Source of the DNA: Agrypnia vestita
Taxonomy: Eukaryota > Arthropoda > Insecta > Trichoptera > Phryganeidae
Direction: 5' to 3'
Assembly: GCA_016648135.1 (NCBI GenBank)
Contig: JADDOH010011110.1
Location: 1-64,000, forward strand
Length of the DNA: 64,000 bases
The translations under genes and the position numbers were made by a program. Every line of letters begins with the position of its first letter. Positions within the stretch are counted from its first letter, which is position 1. The notes beneath the pieces were generated by a model, which had not been told where the DNA came from, ran no database searches, and was given only the letters and a program-made list of their open reading frames with translations. This document shows, in pieces, positions 22,736 through 33,273 of the stretch.

Positions 22736-23222
22736 GCATGTGTGTTGTATTTTGACTACCGCCATCTGCTGTCGAAAACTTTATCATTCCCATTATCCAA
22801 TACGGATGTCGCTATTTATGAGATATCTCTGAATAACTGAATATACGTGAATGAATAAGATATATTTATTTTTGATTGAAGTTCTTAAAGCAATATTTTT
22901 TACATGTATATATGACATTCTTTAAAATTATTAACATCACTTTTGAAAACACCAGAAAATTATCCATATAAAAATAGATTCGTCTCCATGAGACGTTATC
23001 TATAATATATTTTGATTTTTGATATCCCTCTGGGGATAAAGTTCAATATTGTGTTCTTGAAAAGTTTTAACATGCTCAAAATTATTTATTTCTTTAAAAA
23101 TAGCAAAATAATTTTTTGATGACATTATTAATATAATTAATAAAATAAACTAAAAATTTTTGAATAAAAAAAAATATATATATATACAAAAAAATTTTAA
23201 TTCAAAAATCGAAAGTAAGACA

Positions 23223-23226
23223 ATCA

Positions 23227-23290
<64 letters not shown>

Positions 23291-23298
23291 ATATATTT
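23223..23298. repeat. (TA)n microsatellite
   Basis: Long nearly pure TA run. Confidence 0.9.
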
Positions 23299-23299
23299 C

Positions 23300-23590
23300 C
23301 CTGATTGTCTATACTTCGATTTTTTAATTAAATTTTTTGGTAGTATACAATTGTATCCTGACGTAGGGGCCTTGAAACATATTGATATTTTTAATATAAA
23401 AAGTGGTGAAAACTAAGTTTATTTTAGTAATTATATCAAAATTATTTAATTTGCCATTCACACTTCTTTTCATTTCTAAAATTTTTAATTTATCCAGTTA
23501 TAATCCTATGTTATTTGTTTATAAATTTTTTTTAACCCTTGATAATAAATATCAAAATAATGGTTTGTTTTCAAATAAGTAATTCAACTC
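23300..23590. mobile_element. Penelope-like relic: minus-strand protein end facing a plus-strand ribozyme
   Basis: Minus strand 23590-23460 reads ELNYLFENKPLF, then a frame with GL.LDKLKILEM, an eroded PLE C terminus. The ribozyme segment at 23354-23387 is in plus orientation, inverted relative to the protein. Shares GTGGTGAAAACTAAGT with other family-1 copies. Confidence 0.5.
23354..23387 (+). ncRNA. Hammerhead-like ribozyme segment (family 1, stem II collapsed)
   Basis: TATC / CTGACGT / AGGGGCCTT / GAA / ACATAT / T / GATA. Stem I perfect, GAA intact, but stem II has lost its distal half and A9 is T. Confidence 0.5.
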
Positions 23591-23638
23591 ACGTATGTTT
23601 ATTTTTGTTTGTGTTTATGTCTGTACTTCCAATATTTA

Positions 23639-23679
23639 TATCCTGATGAAGGAACAATTGGCCCCCAAATATTTTGATT
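23639..23679 (+). ncRNA. Hammerhead-like ribozyme segment (family 1)
   Basis: TATC / CTGATGA / AGGAACAATTGGCCCC / CAA / ATATTT / T / GATT. CTGATGA intact; GAA reads CAA; stem I pairs 3 of 4 bases. Confidence 0.5.
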
Positions 23680-23859
23680 ATTCAATAAATTGTGGTTTTT
23701 AAGAGATAATTTCTTTTTCAAATATTTATTACGTGACCTTTTTTTTGCTATTATTGAAGGAGTTACAATTCGTGTGTCCGGGATAGATATATGGGCTTCG
23801 AAGATATTTTGTGCTATCCAAAATGGCGTGACCTCAGTTCGTTTTAAATAAATTATAGA

Positions 23860-24200
23860 CGAATCGTGCAGAGGTCGGGGCGGGTAAGTTTTTCCCATCA
23901 CACACCCGATCATCCCCATCGGCACGACACGTGTAAAAAGCTGGAAGGGTGGAGGCTGCCCGGCGCGGGGGAAGAAAGTTGGCGAGGCTTTCACAAAGTG
24001 TTTTACAGAACACTGGAAAGTTTAGGGTCTCGGTGGGGGCGGGCAGTGAGGCCCGGCCGCTGGTTTGGGTGAAGCGCCGATTTTGACACATGTATTAATT
24101 GGGCCTTGTGACGTAAGCCCTTTGCGCTAAATGCCGGATGGTGGATATCCGGCCGGCCGATGGGGCCGGACGCTTTAATATCCGGCCGGAAAAAATATTT
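23860..24200. other. GC-rich island with repeated ATATCCGGCCGG
   Basis: The most GC-rich part of the window (GGTCGGGGCGGG, GGCTGCCCGGCGCGGGGGAA, GTGAGGCCCGGCCGC). A 12-bp direct repeat ATATCCGGCCGG lies at 24145-24156 and 24178-24189. Frames of 68-131 codons on both strands are probably a by-product of composition. CpG dinucleotides are retained, which could mean an unmethylated regulatory region. Confidence 0.35.
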
Positions 24201-24204
24201 ATTT

Positions 24205-25130
24205 TTGAAGTACCCACGAGTATGTTGAAGTATTTGATTTTGGTAGTATTTCGAGGATATTTAAAGTGGGCGACGTAATTAATACAATGCGGTTGTTTGT
24301 GGTTTTATATTTAGACATGCAATAGTAATTGTTTAAGTAATTATGTTTTTATCTATGTACCTATGTACAATTTAATGTTTGGAGCTAAATTTTACATATA
24401 GGGTTTGTCGACTCTTTAATTTTTCACATCACGTAGTGTGTAAATCGATTTATGTGTATATTTTTTATTTACACAATTTTTTATTTTTTAAATGTGATTA
24501 TTTTGATTTGTGATTGTTATTTTGATTGCTTGCTTGCGTAACTTTTGTCAATAGTGTTTAAACTGTCAATAACTTTGTTTAAAATAAATAAACAAATTAA
24601 TAAACGAATAGAGGCACTTCTGCTTCTAATCCCCTTGAATGCTGAAACTAGATTCCCTTACGCGGCACTGCGTATTGTGTCATAAATACGTTGCGTCTTG
24701 ATTGAATAGGTAAAATCTGAAATCGAGAAAATTTTTTATGATTTTTTTTGTATTAATTTTAAAATAATAATATCTATTCCTTTTATTTATTAAAGAAAAA
24801 AGTTATCAATTATCTAAAAAGGATTGAAAAAAAAAAACAAAAAATAAAATATTTTTTAAAACATTAATTGCAAGTAAACAAACTAACGGATTTTTTAGTA
24901 ATTGTAATAAATTTAAGATAATCGTTTACTTTGTAATATTATTGAATAAAAAAGACATCTCACGAGGCCATTCAGTCATAAAAGGCCCACAAAGTGGAGC
25001 AATTTTCTTCATTGTTAAAATATCGAAGGTTTGGTAATTTATTAATCAATTATATAATTTAGTTTGTGTTATTTTAATAAGATATCCGTATTTAAAATAT
25101 ACGCAACCTGATGAATAAATTTTAAAATGA
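24205..25130. other. AT-rich stretch, no recognised gene
   Basis: Nothing recognised. Confidence 0.4.
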
Positions 25131-25154
25131 GATATTTCCATGCAAAAATGTGCT

Positions 25155-25286
25155 AAAAAACGCAAGAGAAGAAATTGTGAAATTTGCTCACTCTGCTGGG
25201 CGATCGCCTTGGAGGCATTTAAAGCGATCTTCCAGCAGAGAGAGCAAATTTCACAATTTTTTCTCATATCTTCTCTTGCGTTTTTT
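25155..25286. repeat. Strong hairpin (inverted repeat)
   Basis: Arms of about 53-63 bp (25155-25207 and 25224-25286) share AAAAAACGCAAGAGAAGA, ATTGTGAAATTTGCTC, CTCTGCTGG and GCGATCGC/GCGATC in inverse form, with a 16-base loop. Frames read on both strands contain the same NCEICSLCW string, as expected of a palindrome, so they are not genes. Either a small foldback element or a transcribed hairpin. Confidence 0.7.
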
Positions 25287-25849
25287 AAATTAATATTTCG
25301 ACTACGAAAATACAAAAGTCTGCACAAGGTGACAAGACAACACGAAAATAGAAAGGTCTGCCTAAGTCATTCGCTAGCAAACTACTTAAATATCTCGGGA
25401 TTCCGGTTGTGGTACAGTTTAGTTCGTAACGGTTCTGAGGTCAAGACCTTTCGGCTACAGTCGGATATAAAGCAAGACGCCTCTTCTCCCTGAAAATTGT
25501 TTCAAAACTACTTTGACATTTTCCCGTCTCAAGACAAACGAAATCAGTGCGGGGTGGATTTATGAGTTGTGTCGCTGTGTTGGCGTAAGTCATCCCTCAC
25601 GAAACTTGTAGGTCCTATTTTAGGGTGGTTACGAGAGCAGGGTAGGTGGACATCACAACTTATAATGATACATTCGTAATCTATGATTTTCGTATACTAA
25701 TTATACGATCGTATGGTTTAACCAGCCATAATTTTAAATTGTTTTTCCCTGCCGTTTACGTTCTATCAGTGCACGGATTAACTGTCACTGTACTTGTTAT
25801 TATAATATTAAAAGTTTATAATAATGAAGCTTTACAAAGAGTAGTTTCA

Positions 25850-26287
25850 CATGGAAAAAAGTAACCCATAAAAACTAAGTTTTTATTATACTCCCTTTCT
25901 CATTTACTAGTTGAAACATTTTTTTTCGCTTAACCTACGCGTTAAGCTTCGGTCGGGCGTCGGCGTCGCTACGAAACGGAGTAATAAAAAAATAAAAAAA
26001 TCCAAAATTATACTATAATCAGGTTTCGCGTCTACCAGACGCGTTGAAATATTTTCATACAATAAGTTGTATGAAAAAACCATTCAAAATTTGAAAAATC
26101 CAAAAATTTATTAATTTTTTTTAACGAAAATTTGATAGATCTTCCTGATCGTCGCCACGAGTCTGCTTGCAAAGTTTCGGCTTGATTAGATTACGGGAAA
26201 GGGGTTTAAAATGGATCCAAAGTTTTTTCGTCAGACAAGAAGACAGGAAGACAAGCAGACGCCACGAGTTAATACAAAGGGAGTAAA
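25850..26287. repeat. Dispersed element with AAAGGGAGTA ends (family D), copy 1
   Basis: Left end CCCATAAAAACTAAG...TATACTCCCTTTCT and right end CAAAGGGAGTAAAAAT are inverted relative to each other. The subterminal right block (CGTCGCCACGAGTCTGCTTG...GGATCCAAAG...CAAGCAGACGCCACGAGTTA) and the left block also occur at 31510-32185. No protein. Class unresolved. Confidence 0.55.
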
Positions 26288-26400
26288 AATGCAAAATTTG
26301 TAGCTAATTTAAGTGTAAAAATTTCTAAAACAATTAATTACAAGGCACTTAAGTGATTTTGTGGAAATTGTGAGATTTTGAAGGTATTATCCATTGTTAT

Positions 26401-26808
26401 TGTCACAAGTCGTGGCTTTGGGAGACAAATGAAAACACTGCAAATTGAGTAACGACTTATTAATTAATGATAAATTAATTATCAAATTGACAGTCACTTA
26501 ACAAGAATTCAATTAATACACTATTCTTTAAATTACACTATTTGGAAATTTATCACTCGTCTATAATTAACGCGCAATCTCGCAACGGTAGAAATGTTAA
26601 AATAAAACTCACGCTACGGCCGCAACACGGCTTCGCTTTTACAGGAAACATGTTGGCTTTCAGATCGTTCCAGACATTTGTAGTTTATTCCCATTGCTTC
26701 TTGACAGTTCTAGACATTCTACGAATATTAATTCCAGAGTGTGGTAGTGTGTTTCAGAATGTTACGGAATATACTAGAGATTTTGATAGTTTAATTTCCA
26801 TAGTGACA
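26401..26808 (-). mobile_element. Solo LTR (family L)
   Basis: Plus strand begins TGTCACAAGTCGTGGCTTTG and ends CATAGTGACA; on the minus strand this is TGTCAC...GTGACA. Shares the TGTCAC...GTCGTGGC end, a following ATGAAAACxCTG block and a CACTCGT block with 38484-39041. No target duplication evident. Confidence 0.5.
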
Positions 26809-26809
26809 A

Positions 26810-27755
26810 ATCCAATCGTGCATAAATTTCTCCGAATTCTATCATCACATTATTATAATTATTATAAAAAATTATTATTATAATTGTTATAAAAAGTCGT
26901 AAAATAAGATTGGCGTTAAAGGATACTATGAATATCAAATGTGTTACTATGTATACCATTATTTAGTTATTTTTACGTAACATATTTTTTCTCTAGAATG
27001 AAATTTCTCGTGAGTTAAGATGAATGTACTTTAAAAAACTTTCGGCCATGATTTTCAAACTAAAAACTGAGTTGTTTACTGTTTTCATCAATCATTAATT
27101 TGGCCCCCAAAGTTAGGTACTTTAAAGATACTAATATAACGTCATCTTGAGCAAGCCCGCAGAAAAGTATCATACTACATTTTATAGCGCAAAACTTTTC
27201 AACGCCAATATAGTCTAGGGATAATCCAACCAGGAAGCGACGTTCGTACGATGTGAATTTTTCACAAAAAAAATTTTTTTCGTTTTTTTTTTATAAAATA
27301 AATAAATACTTATTCCTAAGGAATCGACATCTAAGCGTACCGGCTTACACTTAGTATTTAATTAATTCCCAACCTGTTAATAATTTTAATTTAAACTTAA
27401 TATTCTAAGACTCAAAATTGACTTAGGCCCGAATACACAGTCAAAACTTAGATGCTTTAAAGGTTAAGGTTCGCCTTAAAGTGTTATGTAATGAAAATTA
27501 CGCTCTTAAGGAGAATCTTAACGTTTAAATTAGTAAGTATTGACTCTGAATTGTTATGAAAATAAGATAATGAGTGTTTTAAAATGATGAGAGAATATGT
27601 CCACCCACAAAAAACGAAATCTCGTATGGCACGTGACGCAGAAAGCATTCTGGTGTGTTATGTTGAGTGCGCGTTTACTGTATGTGGGTGTGGGTGTTTA
27701 TGTGACAAGCAAATTCACCGTGCCTGAAGAGACACAGGATGATGAATTATATTCG
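26810..27755. other. No recognised gene
   Basis: AT-rich to 27600. The segment 27600-27755 is less AT-rich (GGCACGTGACGCAGAAAGC, GTATGTGGGTGTGGGTG) and leads into the TTAGG run. Confidence 0.4.
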
Positions 27756-27762
27756 CGATATT

Positions 27763-27790
27763 ACCTAACCTAACCTAACCTAACCTAACC
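27763..27790 (-). repeat. Interstitial telomere-type (TTAGG)n repeat
   Basis: Five full TAACC units plus a partial one; on the minus strand this is GGTTA/TTAGG, the canonical insect telomere unit. Too short to be a telomere. Confidence 0.85.
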
Positions 27791-27799
27791 GTTGTTATT

Positions 27800-29095
27800 A
27801 TCGCAATACCCTTTTCTTGTTAGTTTTAGTATTTTGTTTCGTTTTTTCATCCTCTATGATCGCAGTACATTCCGTGGCATCGCATATTTCGTTTTTTTTT
27901 CGTTCGAGGTTTTAAGTCATTAAAAATACAATCTACTATATTTTGTTGGGCGGAATGTTTCGTGATCACTGACCGTCGATCTAAATACTGAAGGGTCATT
28001 GGTTGGAATTGATATTCGAGGTATTCTGCTCCATTACTGCCCAGTATTTTAACTTACGGAATCTGACATCAAACATAATGAAAATAAAATTTTCTAATTT
28101 ATTTTATAAAAAAAAAATGATTTCATAAATTTTTGTATGAGAGAATCGTGTGTTTTGTAAAGCTGAAATATTAAAATATAAAAGTACGTCATTTTTGACG
28201 TTATTTTAATTTGTAATGTTCTATGACATACCTAAATAGCTCTACTAATTATTACAAATTAAAAACAGTATTCTTATTTATTTGATATATATATAAAACA
28301 GTATTTTTATTTATTTATATGAAAAATACATTGTTAGTGTAAGTGATAGACCATTAAAATATATAGACATGAAATTACAGAAATTTCTTGGGTGCGGGGC
28401 TGTTTCCAACACGTTTGACTTGATTAAAAAATACTACTTGTTTATTTTGAAACAATTAAAAAAAGGTCAATATAAACACTTTTAAAACGTAAAATATCTT
28501 AATAAATAAGTCGCACTTTATTACAAAAAGTAGACTCTGTTTGGAACGAAAATTATAAAAAATAAAATTTTAACATCTCCTGTAAAAAGTACGTTTTGTT
28601 TACTAAGTGGTTAATTATGAAAGAATAAATATTTTAACTGCATTATTAATGTGTCATAAATGTGTGCGAGGGGAAACATTATTCTGCTGTGTTCCAATCC
28701 CCTCGCCAAAAGGAGGGATTTAGTACATCTGTGCACAATTTTATACCCCGAGGTATAAAAAGTATACACAATATTTGTTTCAGAATAATTAGAATAGCTC
28801 ATAAATTTATTTTATAAATTAAAACATTTTAAACAATGTTCGTTTTATTTTGTGAGCTCAGTAGAAAAACTTTAATAGTGTTCGCTTCAATGTCAATCAG
28901 TCGGGACAATCTGTCTTGCTTGATTGATTTACTGTCGAAGAATAAAATAAAACAGGAGGACGCGACGAGAGCTCATTAATTATATATGGTTTTTATGGGT
29001 GGGGTAAGATAATATCCCATTAAAATTAAATGCCATTTTTAAGGTAAAAAAAAAATTCTGTGAGATCATTTAATATATTGTTATTCTCGAAATTT
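27800..29095. other. No recognised gene; small repeats
   Basis: A block of about 38 bp is tandemly repeated near 28265-28320 (AAACAGTATTxTTATTTATTT). Short hairpins lie at 28664-28705 (GCGAGGGGAAAC/TCCCCTCGC) and 28740-28762 (TTTATACCCCGAGGTATAAA). None is assignable. Confidence 0.4.
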
Positions 29096-29097
29096 TA

Positions 29098-29195
29098 ATA
29101 TATTTTTGATGTTTACAGCCTTAAATTTGTGGTTAGACGTAATTATTAATTTGAAAAAACTAACTAACTTTTTACTAACCACACTGATATCACGT
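29098..29195 (-). mobile_element. Penelope-like tail fragment (family 2)
   Basis: TTTTTGATGTTTACAGCCTT...TTGTGGTTAGACGTAATTAT aligns with the block beside the ribozymes at 35250 and 58140. Cut off before the ribozyme where the LINE at 29205 begins. Confidence 0.45.
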
Positions 29196-29204
29196 TAGAT
29201 GTTT

Positions 29205-29702
29205 AAATAAATATCAAAACTAGCGGTAGATAATGGAATTCTGGTACCGACACTGATGTATGGAAGTGAAGCCTGGAGCTGGCTGAAAGTGGACTGAAAG
29301 CAGTGGAGATGAGATGTATGTGAAGCAAACCCATTTATGATAGAGTAAAGAATGAAGATATTAGGTATTAATATTAGGTATGAAGCTGATCTTAGCGTAA
29401 TTAATAGAATTAAAAAGAGTCGCACAGATGGTTTAGGCATGTTGAGCGAATGAATGAGGAAAGAATGGTAAGAAAGATGCATAATGCAAGTGTTGACGAT
29501 GCCAGAAAGAGAGAGCGACCGTGGAAGACGTGGCATGACCAGATTAACTAGATACTGAAAGATGGTCCCGTTAGAATCCTCAACAACCGTCGAGCTCGCA
29601 TGCGAAGATGTATGAATGTGGATAAGGCGAGAAATTTATGCCAGGACAGAAGAGTGTGGCGCTGTATCCTCTCTGAAACGTCGTGCTGGTAAGTAAGTAA
29701 AT
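29205..29702 (+). mobile_element. LINE ORF2 C-terminal relic, second copy of the 11745 family
   Basis: Nucleotide match to 11765-12285 throughout (GGAATTCTGGTACC.ACACTG, ATGTATGGAAG.GAAGCCTGG, AGATGTATGAATGTGGAT) with several indels and stops (e.g. AACTAG where the other has AACCAG). Ends in GTAAGTAAGTAAAT. More eroded than the first copy. Confidence 0.85.
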
Positions 29703-30100
29703 GTGTGATATGTGTAAAAAATTAAAACAAAGTCGGCTGAATAATTTTTGAGATATTTTCTCCACCAATCTAAAACGAAAATCATAATGAAATTCGTTTA
29801 TAATATTCGTTTAAATATTCATCTACCACACAAAATTCAAATAACTATAATTTTCAATTAAATAACTTATTTTTAAAACTTTAAAGTACAGTAGAGACTC
29901 GATTATCCGGGCCTCAGTTATACGGATTCGTGATTATCCGGATTGTTAACCGTGATCAAATAACTTTGTGGGTAGTTTAAAATCCGTGCGTGCACCGACA
30001 TGTCGCAACCGTGTTTATGCCCCGCGCGATCACTGTCCACGCGTTTCGTTATTGTTTCTGACAGTTAGGTACAATCATCACTCTGCTGCGTTGCATCGTG

Positions 30101-30255
30101 TCACGTCTGTGCTTAAAAATACCAAAGTGTAAGAGAGTGGTGTTACCGTTAAAAGATAAAATAAACATTATAGATTCATTAAAAAAAGGTGAAACCTGCC
30201 GTAAGTTAGCTGAAAAGTATGGTGTAAATCAAAATATTATATATTATATATATAT
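30101..30255 (+). pseudogene. Tigger/CENP-B-type transposase N-terminal HTH remnant
   Basis: Translation gives KCKRVVLPLKDKINIIDSLK then KGETCRKLAEKYGVNQNIIY, the N-terminal psq-like helix-turn-helix of pogo/Tigger/CENP-B proteins, which binds the transposon ends. The usual text at this point is '...KRv.LslkdKl.II..lekGes.rkLA.eYgV..sTIyDI'. The frame then runs into the foreign insert, so the apparent 160-codon frame to 30580 is chimeric and not a gene. No ATG in frame is seen. Confidence 0.8.
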
Positions 30256-30716
30256 AGAAAGAAACCCATGTTTACCTACCCGCCAAGTTTTCTCCACAAC
30301 CAGCCACAACCATTCACCGGTGGTTATGGTGGTGGATAGCCCTTGGTGTCACATCGAAAATATGCGAATTTGGTGGGGGTGGCTGTGCGTGGGTGACGAA
30401 AATGTGGTTTCTAGCACATTGTTCTGTTATGGGAAGGCCGCAAATGCTTCAGATTGTTTCAAAATAGGCGCGCCAACTGTGCCGGTGAGTCTAGAAGGTT
30501 CCGGAAAAAACTGTTCTAGAAAGTTCTGGAGGGAGAAGGTTCTAGAAAATTCCCGAAAGTTTTATAAGGTTCTAAACTGAGTGGCGGAATGTGTCTAGAA
30601 GGTTCCTGTACATTCGATAAATTTCTTGAATGTTCTAGAAGGTTCGCGAAAGTTCTATGATGATCCAAACAGTGAACTAAAAATCTACGCGTGCGAAGCC
30701 GCGCTGGCAAAGCTAG
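30232..30716 (+). mobile_element. Helitron-like insert carrying a heat-shock element array
   Basis: The 3' end GCGTGCGAAGCCGCGCTGGC AAAGCTAG before T matches the 3' end of the Helitron-like element at 7817-8220, and follows the CTAG|T rule. The 5' end is unclear, somewhere near the AT-rich 30229-30265. Lies inside the Tigger-like element, so it is younger. No coding. Holds the heat-shock array at 30489-30655. Confidence 0.5.
30489..30655. promoter_or_regulatory. Dense heat-shock element (HSE) array
   Basis: Alternating TTC and GAA trinucleotides spaced by 2 bases, the binding unit of heat shock factor trimers (nGAAnnTTCn). Uninterrupted perfect runs: 30494-30506 (3 units), 30514-30526 (3 units), 30540-30557 (4 units) and 30623-30655 (7 units). 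With single-base mismatches the last run stays in register from 30593 (13 units, 3 imperfect). The known parallel is C. elegans Helitrons that carry tandem HSF-1 sites. Activity is not shown. Confidence 0.75.
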
Positions 30717-30999
30717 TAATTGATATTAAGAAAATGTTTTTAATAAACACCTAGAATCATGTGAACGCGGGCGAGGTAAGTTATCTATCTAGAATTGATA
30801 ATATATATGTAGATACATATGTACAAAAATTGCTTTTCTTCATAAATTCAGATATTCGGATTTTCGATTTTCCGAATGCTGTACGACAACAATTAATTGA
30901 GTCTCTACTGTATAAGATAAAGAAAATTTTGAAAATGTCAAGGGAGTGTATCCCCGTAAGACAAATCTTCACCGTGGGGTTGTGTTTTGGGACTAATTA

Positions 31000-31320
31000 T
31001 TATGATTACGTCGCGATCAATTCTTTAAGCGGATTAATAAAACAGAATTTCGGCATAATGAGGGGATCGGCGCGGTTCCCCTAAACCGGCGGCTCCCGAT
31101 AATATCTCTGCAAGCAAAAGCAATAACTCAAAACTGTTTGGCTTTATAATACTGTTTGAGTACGCAGAATACACGTTATCTCGCGCTTTTGATCACGCTG
31201 CGAAAAACAACAAAGGCCAAATTGGCTCCGCTGGCAAACTCGACAACGAAATATAGATAAATCGCACGAATTTCGCGTACGAATTATTTTGCCCGGAAAT
31301 TAAACATTGGTAATAATAAT
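31000..31320. other. GC-richer unique island
   Basis: Contains GGGGATCGGCGCGGTTCCCC, ACCGGCGGCTCCCG and TCTCGCGCTTTTGATCACGC. No recognisable frame. Possible conserved non-coding element; inference from composition only. Confidence 0.3.
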
Positions 31321-31509
31321 ATCTTCATTTCTCGAATGTACTTTGGTAGACTTGGTACAAATGGTGATGTAGACTGATGTAATGGAGTGGATCCACCAAT
31401 GTGGAGTGCGATAAAAAATAAGTCCAGCTCTTCGTCCACGGATTATTGTGTTCTCGTATATGTTATTGCGATGTGTGTGCTTAGGGGAGTACAGTATCGC
31501 GTGAAAAGC

Positions 31510-32185
31510 ATGTAAAAAAAATAACCCATAAAAACCAAGATTTTACTATACTCCCTTTCTTTGTAAAATGTAACTATAATTAAAGACGAATTAAAACATA
31601 TAACATAACACTAAACTCACAGAAATTTAATATATTTCTAAAATGTCAGATGTCAAGATTTTGATAGATTCAATTATCATCAATATCGTACCTTATGAAT
31701 TTCCAGCGTCAAATGGTTTAGTCAGAATCAGATTTGAGTAATGTAGAATTCTTCAAAACTAAGCAGAAATCTAAAAGAAATAAATTATTATTTGATTTCT
31801 TCCCAAAAAACCCAATTTTGCTGTCATCTGTGAACCAATTGTTTTGTAAATTTTCGAAATTCGTAGTGATGTACCTAATATACCGACGGAGTAATTCAAA
31901 TTTAGAAAATATTCCACGACGTTATCGGGCCGCCGCGCCGTTGCTAATCAAACTTTTATAATGATTCCAATTTGAAAAAACCAATAAAATTTCTAAAAAT
32001 TCGAAATTATACTATAATTATTATTTTTTTTAACGAAAATTTGATAAATCTTCTTGATCGTCGCTATGAGTCTGCTTGCCAAGTTTCAGCTCGATTGGAT
32101 CACGGGAAAAGGGTCAAAAATCGATCCAAAGTTTTTGTTGACGGCAAGCAAGCAGACGCCATGAGTTAATATAAAGGGAGTAAAA
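31510..32185. repeat. Dispersed element with AAAGGGAGTA ends (family D), copy 2
   Basis: Left end ATAACCCATAAAAACC...ACTATACTCCCTTTCT and right end ATAAAGGGAGTAAAAAG. The subterminal block CAAGCAGACGCCATGAGTTA matches copy 1 at 26250-26275. Longer interior than copy 1 (about 675 versus 440 bp). Confidence 0.55.
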
Positions 32186-32911
32186 AGGCAACAGGTACTA
32201 AGAATAGATACTCACGGTTGGTATATTCACATATGTATTTTGGATTATTCGAGATTCACAGGGTGTTTACTAATCTTTTCAATATGAATTGTGCGATAAA
32301 TAAAAAAATCGAGTGATTCTTCTTATTGTAGTGCCATCTCTTTTCGACGATCGCAGTGACAATCATTACACTATTTGAGATACGTTGATACCATTCCCCC
32401 AAGTAACGCTTATTACTTGAGGGCATATTTTTGTCCACTCATTATATGCCAGAGATTCTTAAGCTTTCTTATCTTGATGGTCCGCAGCACTGCTAGGCTT
32501 TTTACATAAGGCCGGTCGCACTTTGGATACGAATTATTATCGCACGTATACGCACGATTATTTTCGTACGTACTGAGCGCGCACGTTGATTGCGTCTTGC
32601 GTTGGTCACAATCAGTTACTTTTCACATTTCTTCAATGACATTTGTGCCAAAGAATAATCTATATCTTCTGGAAAACTCTCTTCTGACTCGTAGGCTGCT
32701 ACGGCATCGTCGTCATCGTAGAACCGAATGGGTGAAAGAAATATATATATACTAGAAGGGATTAATTCTATCATATTATGGCAGACTTAAATAATGATAA
32801 ATTATGTCATGATTATCTACGTATGAACAAATAAACATTTGAATACATTTTAAATGCTGTGTGGACTGATCTGACCAAATTCAGTAATTTGTTCGAAGTA
32901 CATAATTATAT

Positions 32912-33081
32912 CTTCATGTTTGTGTTTACTGGGGTATTATGCCGTGTTGTTACGACCTTTCGGGCCGACGTTTGATGTCAACACATCAGCCCTGATGATG
33001 GACCCTGCAATGGGATCCCAAACGTCAGCCCAAAAGGTCGTAACAACACGGCATAATACCCCAGTAAATACAAACTTGAAG
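32912..33081. repeat. PLE-type palindrome with ribozyme core at the centre
   Basis: Arms of about 60 bp (32913-32973 and 33020-33080) share GGTATTATGCCGTGTTGTTA in inverse form and face each other across a loop that holds CTGATGATGGACCC...GGGATCCCAAACGTC. Confidence 0.75.
32988..33030 (+). ncRNA. Hammerhead-like ribozyme segment (palindrome type)
   Basis: AGCC / CTGATGA / TGGACCC-loop-GGGATCC / CAA / ACGT / C / AGCC. CTGATGA intact, GAA reads CAA, stem I mispaired here. The opposite arm carries GGCC at the same place, which would restore self-pairing, so the ancestral copy probably folded properly. Confidence 0.5.
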
Positions 33082-33139
33082 AATCTGAGTGGCCGTGAAA
33101 ACCTTAGAACATTTTTACATAATTATACCTCACCAAAAT

Positions 33140-33273
33140 TGTTTAACTTACCCGGTATTTCCATTTCTTCAGAGATTTTCTGCCATGATCTGCGCGATAG
33201 GTTGAGTCACTTTGGTCCCACAAACATTTGTGGCCACGTACCAAATTGACGAATTTTTAGATATCCATCGTAC
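33140..33273 (-). pseudogene. MADF-domain protein remnant of the Harbinger element
   Basis: Minus strand: KFVNLVRGHKCLWDQSDSTY in one frame, then after a frameshift SWQKISEEMEIPG. Together these match the MADF (Myb/SANT-like) pattern 'fI.lV..h.cLWd.....Y.d...r..aW..Ia.em.' used for DNA binding in Harbinger-encoded accessory proteins. Frameshift and stop (MDI*KF) show it is dead. Only about 35 residues are readable. Confidence 0.6.

Larger units (their letters stand above)
29889..30910 (+). mobile_element. pogo/Tigger-like DNA transposon, defective
   Basis: 1022 bp from CAGTAGAGACTCGATTATCC to ...CAATTAATTGAGTCTCTACTG, inverted termini of about 15 bp flanked by TA (29887-29888, 30911-30912). 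Repeated ATTATCCGG / ATTCGGATTTTCG blocks near both ends are typical of pogo-like ends. The interior has the transposase HTH only (30125-30255) and is split by a Helitron-like insert ending at 30716. No DDE domain survives. Confidence 0.8.

Noticed and set aside
23599..24091. 131- and 85-codon minus-strand frames over the GC-rich island
   Set aside because: Long frames are expected in GC-rich DNA; no motif, and they overlap each other in different frames and a PLE ribozyme segment.
25046..25493. Two frames with NCEICSLCW (Cys-rich, zinc-finger-like)
   Set aside because: The same string on both strands is produced by the inverted repeat at 25155-25286.
27763..27790. Chromosome end
   Set aside because: Only five TTAGG units with ordinary sequence on both sides.
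28664..28762. microRNA precursor
   Set aside because: Two short hairpins with arms of about 10 bp, too short and GC-uneven for a pre-miRNA.
30098..30580. 160-codon frame as a gene
   Set aside because: Only its first 50 codons are Tigger HTH; the rest runs through the inserted Helitron-like DNA and the heat-shock array, and there is no in-frame ATG.
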